Of a DNA stretch of 64,000 nt, positions 58,229 through 64,000 are shown piece by piece. Position 1 is the first letter of the stretch, and each line of letters begins with the position of its first letter. The notes beneath the pieces were generated by a model, which was not told where the DNA came from, ran no database searches, and saw only the letters and a list, made by a program, of their open reading frames with translations. Both the position numbers and the translations under genes were made by a program. The stretch lies in assembly GCA_048213135.1 (NCBI GenBank), contig PS015009.1, positions 1,302,001 to 1,366,000 on the forward strand, in the 5' to 3' direction. The stretch is from Reclinomonas americana ATCC 50394. Lineage: Eukaryota; Jakobida; Jakobea; Jakobida.

Positions 58229-59110
58229 ATGAAATGTATCAAAGTACCCGGCTGTCTTACCGCATCTCCTTTTCATAACAACGCCCTTACGCTGAATGGC
58301 TTGTCGGTGGTAGAGTCGTGCACGCATACGCATAAAAAAACGGGCTCCATGTTCCTGGAAGAACACCTGCTGCTCTTCGTTAAAAAGGGGACCAATACCA
58401 TGACGCATGGAAAAACACAGCACATCATCCGCAGCGGTGAAATGCTGCTGCTTAAAAAAGCCACGCTGGTCAATTATTGCAAAGAAGGCGACCCGGCGCA
58501 GGACAATGTATACGACAGTATGATGTTCTTCCTCAAAGATGAATTCCTGAAAGATTTTATGAAGATGGCCAACATACAATCGAGTTATACAGAAGAACAG
58601 GTGAAGATCACGGTAAAACCTGTGAAAGAGCGCCTGCTCCGTTTCTTCGACTCCATCACACCATATTTTACAGAACCTGAAAATATCGATGCCGGGCTTA
58701 TCAAACTGAAAATGCTGGAACTGTTGTACGACATTTCCGGTACCGATAAAAACCTGCTGCAACAAATACTCCAGCTGAAACAACCGGTGAAGACAGAGTT
58801 GACCACGCTTATGGAAGAGCAGTTCACCAATCCTGTTTCTTTATCAGAGCTGGCCTATCTTTCGGGCAGAAGCCTTTCCAGTTTCAAACGCGATTTTCAG
58901 TCTACGTACAATATGCCCCCATCGGAATGGATACGCAACCGCCGTTTGGAAAAAGCCAACGAATTGCTGAAAAGCACATCACTAACGGTAACGGATATAT
59001 GTTATACCATGGGATTTGAAAATATCGCCCATTTTTCAAGGGTATTTAAAGAACGGTTCGGGTATACGCCTTCATCGTTGCGGCAAAAAGAACCCGTTCC
59101 TTTATCCTGA
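58229..59110 (+). CDS. AraC-family transcriptional regulator with ExsA-like N-terminus
   Basis: 293 residues. The N-terminal cupin-like sensor (HKKTGSMFLEEHLLLFVKKG, IIRSGEMLLLKKATLVNYCK) resembles that of ExsA-type AraC proteins. The C-terminal DNA-binding pair is SLSELAYLSGRSLSSFKRDF and DICYTMGFENIAHFSRVFKE, ending FGYTPSSLR. It lies between the half-transporter and the alcohol dehydrogenase genes; the latter and the aldo/keto reductase downstream are likely targets, as this regulator type often controls adjoining oxidoreductases in Bacteroidota (inference). Confidence 0.88.
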   Translation: MKCIKVPGCLTASPFHNNALTLNGLSVVESCTHTHKKTGSMFLEEHLLLFVKKGTNTMTHGKTQHIIRSGEMLLLKKATLVNYCKEGDPAQDNVYDSMMFFLKDEFLKDFMKMANIQSSYTEEQVKITVKPVKERLLRFFDSITPYFTEPENIDAGLIKLKMLELLYDISGTDKNLLQQILQLKQPVKTELTTLMEEQFTNPVSLSELAYLSGRSLSSFKRDFQSTYNMPPSEWIRNRRLEKANELLKSTSLTVTDICYTMGFENIAHFSRVFKERFGYTPSSLRQKEPVPLS

Positions 59111-59215
59111 GCCGGAAAGAAAAAGAGTTTGGGCCGCGGGGTAAAACGTTTTGAACATTGATTAACGAAATTTGTTCTCTCATTTATACATCAACAAAAA
59201 ACTTCCATCAAACGT

Positions 59216-60259
59216 ATGACAGCAACCAAAGCATATGCGGCCCAGGACGCTACAAGCGAACTCGCTCCCTGGACATTTGACCGTCGCAATGTGGGTCCGC
59301 ACGACGTGCAGATCGACATCCTCTATTGCGGTGTGTGCCACTCCGACCTGCACCAGATCCGCGACGAATGGGGCGGCTCCATTTTCCCGATGGTACCCGG
59401 CCACGAAATTGTGGGCCGTGTAAGCCAGGTGGGCGATCACGTAAAAAAATACAAAACCGGCGACCTCGTTGGCGTAGGCTGCCTGGTTGATTCCTGCCGC
59501 AGCTGCGACAACTGTAAAGAAGGGCTGGAACAATACTGCCTCAACGGTGGCTCCTACACGTACAACGGTTACGAACAGGACAGGAAAACGCCTACTTATG
59601 GCGGTTACTCCAAACTCATTGTTACCCACGAAGATTTTGTGCTGAAGGTTTCTGAAAAACTGCCGCTGGCCAATGTAGCCCCGCTGCTGTGCGCCGGCAT
59701 TACCACTTACTCACCGCTCCGTCACTGGAAAGTAGGCAAAGGTCATCGCGTGGCGGTACTGGGATTGGGTGGACTGGGCCACATGGCGGTTAAATTCGCC
59801 GTATCCTTCGGCGCGGAAGTAACCGTACTCAGCACCTCGGCTTCCAAAAAAGCCGACGCGGAAAAACTGGGCGCTCACAAATTTGTGGTAACCTCCGATC
59901 CTGCAAGTGTTGACGCCGTGAAAGGTTATTTCGATTTTATCATCGACACCGTTTCCGCACCACACGATTATAATCTTTACCTCACCCTGTTGCGCACCAA
60001 TGGCGTGCAGATATGCGTAGGCGTTCCTCCCACACCAACAGAAATCCTCGGCTTCAACCTCATCGGTGGCCGCAGGAGCCTGGCCGGTTCGTTGATTGGC
60101 GGACTGCCCGAAACACAGGAGATGCTCGACTACTGTGCCGAACACGACATTGTTTCAGAAGTGGAAGTAATCGATATTAAAGACGTTGAAGCATCTTACA
60201 AACGCATGCTCAAAGGCGATGTACGGTATCGTTTTGTGATTGATATGGCAACCTTGTAG
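59216..60259 (+). CDS. zinc-dependent NAD(P)H alcohol dehydrogenase (CAD/YahK type)
   Basis: 347 residues. Catalytic zinc ligands lie in CGVCHSDLH and PGHEIVGRV; the structural zinc cluster is CLVDSCRSCDNCKEGLEQYC; the Rossmann loop is VLGLGGLGHMAVKFA. This is the MDR cinnamyl-alcohol-dehydrogenase group, which reduces aldehydes with NADPH. All motifs are intact. It follows the AraC gene by 105 bp and precedes an aldo/keto reductase, so the three may serve aldehyde detoxification. Confidence 0.92.
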   Translation: MTATKAYAAQDATSELAPWTFDRRNVGPHDVQIDILYCGVCHSDLHQIRDEWGGSIFPMVPGHEIVGRVSQVGDHVKKYKTGDLVGVGCLVDSCRSCDNCKEGLEQYCLNGGSYTYNGYEQDRKTPTYGGYSKLIVTHEDFVLKVSEKLPLANVAPLLCAGITTYSPLRHWKVGKGHRVAVLGLGGLGHMAVKFAVSFGAEVTVLSTSASKKADAEKLGAHKFVVTSDPASVDAVKGYFDFIIDTVSAPHDYNLYLTLLRTNGVQICVGVPPTPTEILGFNLIGGRRSLAGSLIGGLPETQEMLDYCAEHDIVSEVEVIDIKDVEASYKRMLKGDVRYRFVIDMATL

Positions 60260-60270
60260 AAACCGGTAGT

Positions 60271-60322
60271 AAGAATAAAGTAGCAAGATATGAGAGCCGG
60301 TTCTTCCTGCTACTTTATTCTT
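60271..60322. repeat. module A hairpin between two oxidoreductase genes
   Basis: Perfect 15-bp arms AAGAATAAAGTAGCA (60271-60285) and TGCTACTTTATTCTT (60308-60322) enclose 22 bases. It belongs to the GTAGCAAG / CTTGCTAC family seen at 7.6, 20.4 and 21.9 kb. It may act as a weak terminator or mRNA end. Confidence 0.65.
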
Positions 60323-60353
60323 GCTACTTACTACACATTTAATAAGCAACAAT

Positions 60354-61385
60354 ATGGAATACAGAACACTAGGCGATTCAGGAATAAAAGTTCCGGTACT
60401 CAGCTTTGGTACGGCCACGTTTGGCGGCGGAACAGAATTTTTTAAAAAATGGGGTGAAACCGATGTAGCGGAAGCCCGGCGGCTGGTAGACATTTGCCTG
60501 GAAGCAGGCGTGAACCTGTTCGACACGGCCAACTCCTACTCCAAAGGTCTTTCAGAAGAAATACTCGGTAAGGCCATTGAGGGCAGGAAACGCGATGAAC
60601 TGCTGCTGTCTACCAAAGCTACTTTTCCCATGGGCGACGGGCCCAACGACTGGGGATCTTCCCGGATCTTTTTAACCAAAGCATTAGAGGGCAGCTTGCG
60701 CAGGCTCAACACCGATTACGTGGATATTTATCATATGCATGGTTTCGACGGCACCACGCCTATTGAAGAAACCCTGCAAACGCTCAACGGTTTTGTGCAA
60801 AGCGGCAAGGTTCGTTACATCGCCTGCTCCAATTTTTCGGGATGGCATTTAATGAAGTCGCTGGCCATTTCCGATAAACGGGGCTGGGCTAAATATGTAG
60901 GCCACCAGGTGTACTACTCCCTGCTGGGCCGCGAGTATGAATGGGAGCTGATGCCGCTGGGCGTTGAAGAAAAAGTGGGCGCTATTGTATGGAGCCCGCT
61001 GGCACAGGGCCGTCTTTCCGGCAAAGTATCGCGGAAGAACCCCGCGCCTAAAGAAAGCCGTGTAGGGCAGGGCGGTGCCATGGGTCCGCAGGGCAGTGAT
61101 GAATTTTTCTACAATGTTATCGACACGCTGGAAGCCATTGCCGAAGAAACCGGCAAAACCGTGGCCCAGGTATCGCTGAACTGGCTACTGCAGCGGCCCA
61201 CCGTTTCTACCGTTATTATTGGCGCAAGAAATGAAGAACAACTGAAACAAAATATTGCCGCCGCCGGCTGGAACCTGACCCAAGAGCAGGTAAAGCGGCT
61301 GGATGATGTATCGAAAACAGAAGCCATTTATCCTTACTGGCACCAGGCGGGATATACGCAGCTGAAATCGGTACTGCAGTTTTAA
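60354..61385 (+). CDS. aldo/keto reductase
   Basis: 343 residues from the ATG at 60354 (MEYRTLGDSGIKVPVLSFGT). Catalytic tetrad pattern: FDTANSYSKG (Asp, Tyr), LLLSTKATF (Lys) and VDIYHMHGFD (His). The C-terminal NADP-binding part is VIIGARNEEQLKQN. Members of this AKR group reduce aldehydes or ketones with NADPH. It follows the alcohol dehydrogenase and probably shares its regulation by the AraC protein encoded upstream. A bidirectional terminator follows. Confidence 0.92.
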   Translation: MEYRTLGDSGIKVPVLSFGTATFGGGTEFFKKWGETDVAEARRLVDICLEAGVNLFDTANSYSKGLSEEILGKAIEGRKRDELLLSTKATFPMGDGPNDWGSSRIFLTKALEGSLRRLNTDYVDIYHMHGFDGTTPIEETLQTLNGFVQSGKVRYIACSNFSGWHLMKSLAISDKRGWAKYVGHQVYYSLLGREYEWELMPLGVEEKVGAIVWSPLAQGRLSGKVSRKNPAPKESRVGQGGAMGPQGSDEFFYNVIDTLEAIAEETGKTVAQVSLNWLLQRPTVSTVIIGARNEEQLKQNIAAAGWNLTQEQVKRLDDVSKTEAIYPYWHQAGYTQLKSVLQF

Positions 61386-61393
61386 AAGACAGG

Positions 61394-61423
61394 CCCCGGG
61401 TTTAAAGCCCGGGGTTTATTTTT
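61394..61423. terminator. terminator between convergent genes
   Basis: Stem CCCCGGG / CCCGGGG with loop TTTAAAG is followed by TTTATTTTT on the plus strand. It overlaps the stop of the opposing gene and can serve the aldo/keto reductase gene. Confidence 0.8.
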
Positions 61424-61835
61424 CTCCCGGATCGATTTTGACGAGCCAGTACCAGTCTCCCTCGGTAGCGGCATAAGCATAGTCATAACAACAGGTATAG
61501 GCGGGCCCCTTGCCTGCCGGATGCTGGTGAGTACAGTACCTGAACCGGAACCCCGACTCCAGCAATTGTTCGCGGTGCACTTTCTTTTTCTTTTCTTCCG
61601 GCCCCAGTAACGATTCCAGTATTCTCCTGTTTTTACTTAATGCATTATTCACTTTTCTGACCAGGTTATTCGCCATGGCGTTCTGCTGGTTGTTGAATGT
61701 ATTCCTGCAATAGTCGTCGCAAAACTTTTTATCAGTTCGGCCTTTCAGCAGTTTATCGCAGGTCATGCAATGACGATGGGGTACGGGTGTTATCATAACG
61801 GCATTTTTCTTATGCCCGTCAATTTCCACCAACAT
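61416..61835 (-). CDS. small zinc-ribbon-type protein of unknown function
   Basis: 139 residues from the ATG at 61835; a start at 61796 (MITPVPHRHC...) is also possible. A Cys pattern CMTCDKLLKGRTDKKFCDDYC looks like a short zinc ribbon of the DUF2116 kind. A basic helical stretch follows (NNLVRKVNNALSKNRRILES, EEKKKKVHREQL), then a second Cys/His set (YCTHQH, YTCCYDYAY). It may bind nucleic acid; no function is known to me. Confidence 0.65.
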   Translation of the reverse strand: MLVEIDGHKKNAVMITPVPHRHCMTCDKLLKGRTDKKFCDDYCRNTFNNQQNAMANNLVRKVNNALSKNRRILESLLGPEEKKKKVHREQLLESGFRFRYCTHQHPAGKGPAYTCCYDYAYAATEGDWYWLVKIDPGEK

Positions 61836-62003
61836 CAAATATTTACAGTCCGTATTTACCGCAAGTAAGCGTTTAAAAACCGGCTAAGCTTTTGGAGCCG
61901 CTGCATATTTGTATCCATATCCCAACGGCGCCGGGGATGATGCAAAAAAAATGGATCGCCCGAAAATCAACAGGAGTAAGGGCTTCAACAAAAATTAATC
62001 TTT

Positions 62004-62348
62004 ATGAACGGACTAAAGAACAAAATACAGCTGATCGGGTTTCTCGGAAATACACCCGAGGTGAAAAACACCGAAAACGGGAAGAAATTGGCCAATTTCC
62101 GCATGGCTACCAACGAGGTTTATTATAATGGCCAGGGTGAAAAAGTAACGGAGACCACCTGGCACAACGCCGTTGCCTGGGGGAAACTGGCAGATATTGC
62201 CGAAAAGTACCTTACCAAAGGAAGCGAAGTGATCGTTGAAGGCAAACTCGTTAACCGGAGTTATACCAATAAGGACGGTGCTAAAAAATATTTTTCGGAA
62301 GTACATGTAAACGAGTTAATGATGCTGGGTAGTAAGGCCGACGATTGA
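62004..62348 (+). CDS. ssb: single-stranded DNA-binding protein
   Basis: 114 residues, one OB-fold: NKIQLIGFLGNTPEVKNTEN, ANFRMATNEVYYNGQGE, TTWHNAVAWGKLADIAEKYL, SEVIVEGKLVNRSYTNKDGA. It coats single-stranded DNA during replication and repair. It lacks the long glycine-rich linker and the acidic tip (DDDIPF-like) that recruits partners in most SSBs, ending in MMLGSKADD. So it may be an accessory SSB, a second copy, or the short Bacteroidota form. A 230-base gap without a gene follows. Confidence 0.92.
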   Translation: MNGLKNKIQLIGFLGNTPEVKNTENGKKLANFRMATNEVYYNGQGEKVTETTWHNAVAWGKLADIAEKYLTKGSEVIVEGKLVNRSYTNKDGAKKYFSEVHVNELMMLGSKADD

Positions 62349-62577
62349 CAGAGCGGTTTTTGTTTAATGAAGCCGGGTGTCGTGCGACGGGAGGTTGGAA
62401 CCCGCTCGTGCTGACGCCCGGTACTTTTAACCCATTCATTAAAAGCAACGCCTGTTATTATTATTTTAAATCTTCATTCGTATTCCTGTATTTTTTACAG
62501 GGAATATTTTCCTTCCTTTTCTTTTTTGAACGGGAAAACTATTCATTGTATTTTTAAAGTTTTCATCATACTGATAA

Positions 62578-64000
62578 GTGAAGAACCCTATAGATATTAA
62601 TGAACGTTTTCAGCTGGCCGCGGATTTCATTCAGTTCAGCAGTATGCCTGTTTTTCTTACCGGTAAGGCCGGAACGGGTAAGACCACATTTTTAAAATAT
62701 ATCCGCGATAACTGTACCAAGAATATGGCGGTACTGGCGCCTACCGGTGTGGCCGCCATCAATGCCGGTGGAACAACCATCCACTCTTTTTTCCAGCTTC
62801 CCTTCACGCCTTTTATTCCGCATGGTAACGGGAAACATGAATTGCTGGGCAGGCTGCGTTTCAACAGCGATCGCCGCAAATTGTTCCAGCAACTGGAGCT
62901 GCTGGTGATCGACGAGATCAGTATGGTAAGGGCAGATGTGCTTGACGCCATAGATACCATCCTTCGCTGGGTAAGGAACCAGGCCGGCAAACCTTTCGGC
63001 GGTGTACAGCTTTTATATATAGGAGATGTATTCCAGTTGTCGCCGGTTGTTAAGAATGAAGGATGGGAACTGTTATCAGGGTTTTACAGGAGTCCTTATT
63101 TTTTCGACAGCCTGGTTATAGAGCAGCAGCCACCTGTTTATGTTGAACTGGACAGGATATACCGCCAAACGGATATTCATTTTATTGAACTGCTCAATTG
63201 CATCCGCAATAACCGGCTTGACGACAAGAATCGCCAACTGCTCAACAGCAGGTTCCTGCCCGACCAGCAGGTTGATACCCGGGACGGCTACATTACACTG
63301 ACCACACATAACCATACCGCCGAGGAGATCAACAAAAAAGAACTGGCGCAGTTGAAAGGAAAGGAATACAGTTTTAAAGCCGCGGTGCAGGGCGACTTCA
63401 GTGAGAAAGCCTATCCTGCCGATGCCGAGTTGTTGGTGAAGGTTGGCGCACATGTTATGTTCCTGAAAAATGACACGGAAAAAGTACGGCGGTATTTTAA
63501 TGGGAAGATCGGTGAGGTCACCAGCATTGGGGATGATAAGATCATGGTGCAATGCACCGGCGATGATAAAGCCATAGAGGTAAAAAAAGAAACCTGGGAA
63601 AATATCCGTTATGTGCACGATAAAACCACCAACCAGGTAGAGGAAGAAGTGATCGGCTCTTTCAGTCAGTACCCGCTCAGGCTGGCCTGGGCTATTACCA
63701 TACACAAAAGCCAGGGACTTACATTTGAAAAAACAGTGATTGATGCCGGTGCCGCTTTTGCAGCCGGGCAGGTATACGTGGCGCTGAGCCGCTGCACCAG
63801 TCTTGAAGGCATTATTCTCAAAAGCAGGATCAGCGAACAAAGCCTGAAAACCGACCAGCGGATCATTAATTATATCTCCGGGCAATCTCAGCAAGCCGCC
63901 ACGCTGCCCGATTACCTGGAAACTTCCAAATCAGCTTTCCAGCAGGAGACTATTCTCCGGCTTTTTGATATGTCGGCCATAGCTGTTGAAATGCAAACGA
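62578..64000 (+). CDS. PIF1/RecD-like helicase, 3' partial
   Basis: Starts at GTG 62578 (VKNPIDINERFQLAADFI), directly after in-frame TGA TAA, and runs off the window; 474 codons are visible. SF1B motifs: Walker A LTGKAGTGKTTFLKY, motif Ia VLAPTGVAAINAGG, Walker B LLVIDEISMVRAD, motif III YIGDVFQLSPVV, and motifs V-VI near LRLAWAITIHKSQGLTFEKT and VYVALSRCTSLEG. It unwinds DNA 5' to 3' during repair or replication restart. In Bacteroidota the family usually carries a long C-terminal region, here cut off. It follows ssb, a fitting neighbour, though 230 bp apart. Confidence 0.9.
   Translation, partial: MKNPIDINERFQLAADFIQFSSMPVFLTGKAGTGKTTFLKYIRDNCTKNMAVLAPTGVAAINAGGTTIHSFFQLPFTPFIPHGNGKHELLGRLRFNSDRRKLFQQLELLVIDEISMVRADVLDAIDTILRWVRNQAGKPFGGVQLLYIGDVFQLSPVVKNEGWELLSGFYRSPYFFDSLVIEQQPPVYVELDRIYRQTDIHFIELLNCIRNNRLDDKNRQLLNSRFLPDQQVDTRDGYITLTTHNHTAEEINKKELAQLKGKEYSFKAAVQGDFSEKAYPADAELLVKVGAHVMFLKNDTEKVRRYFNGKIGEVTSIGDDKIMVQCTGDDKAIEVKKETWENIRYVHDKTTNQVEEEVIGSFSQYPLRLAWAITIHKSQGLTFEKTVIDAGAAFAAGQVYVALSRCTSLEGIILKSRISEQSLKTDQRIINYISGQSQQAATLPDYLETSKSAFQQETILRLFDMSAIAVEMQT

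Noticed and set aside
1-64000. A prophage or integrative element.
   Set aside because: No integrase, transposase, capsid, portal, relaxase or conjugation gene was recognised; only base-composition islands and tRNA remnants hint at past transfer.

Overview
The window looks like a chromosomal segment of a Bacteroidota bacterium, most likely of the Chitinophagaceae or a close relative. The reasons are type IX secretion (T9SS) C-terminal sorting tails on secreted proteins, promoters of the TTTG / TAnnTTTG kind, A-rich ribosome-binding regions, lipoprotein signal peptides, a GH92 mannosidase, a GOB-like B3 metallo-beta-lactamase, and family-typical Nudix-wHTH and AraC regulators. No plasmid, phage structural or integrase gene was recognised.

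Layout. 0-2.6 kb: 3' part of a large SF1 helicase with nuclease-like and WGR domains. 2.7-9.2 kb: secreted and membrane proteins, an AraC regulator, an S33-type hydrolase and a 0.95-kb gene-free block of dispersed palindromic repeats. 9.3-16.7 kb: an AT-rich type I restriction-modification island on the minus strand (xre, hsdM, hsdS, hsdR and a translationally coupled small membrane protein). 16.8-22 kb: small conserved proteins of unknown role, a strict 21-bp tandem array, tRNA 3'-end remnants, a B3 metallo-beta-lactamase, a PhnA-like zinc-ribbon protein and more dispersed repeats. 22-28 kb: a T9SS-exported alpha-amylase, then a PAP2 / flippase-like / ArnT-like glycosyltransferase operon whose last gene is frameshifted at a T9 run. 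27.8-31.1 kb: a NitT/TauT-type ABC importer operon on the minus strand, with a candidate structured RNA upstream. 31.5-39.1 kb: an unknown protein, a flotillin-like SPFH protein, a T9SS cargo protein and a GH92 mannosidase.

39.2-52.5 kb is the most interesting part. A Nudix-wHTH regulator of the NrtR family (ADP-ribose/NAD sensing) is followed by an HD hydrolase, then a tightly packed operon DUF4291 - 'ADP-ribosylation/crystallin J1' - NADAR - KptA - metallophosphoesterase. After an unrelated minus-strand block come a CRP-like regulator with a DinB protein, and divergently a Prs-like protein, a NAMPT/NadV homologue and a SIR2-TPR protein. Four copies of the palindrome TTTTGC-N11-GCAAAA sit at the start of nrtR, twice before the DUF4291 operon and between the CRP-like and Prs-like genes. 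One regulon therefore appears to join NAD+ synthesis, ADP-ribose handling and a SIR2 NADase-like effector. SIR2 cleavage of NAD+ gives nicotinamide and ADP-ribose derivatives, and the two genes just upstream belong to families that could rebuild NAD+.

52.5-64 kb: a DUF6265-like protein and AraC regulator, a SET / ATP-grasp / ATP-grasp-SET / half-ABC-transporter cluster that looks like a peptide-ligation or modification system, another AraC regulator, an alcohol dehydrogenase, an aldo/keto reductase, a zinc-binding protein, single-stranded DNA-binding protein and the start of a PIF1/RecD-like helicase that runs off the end.
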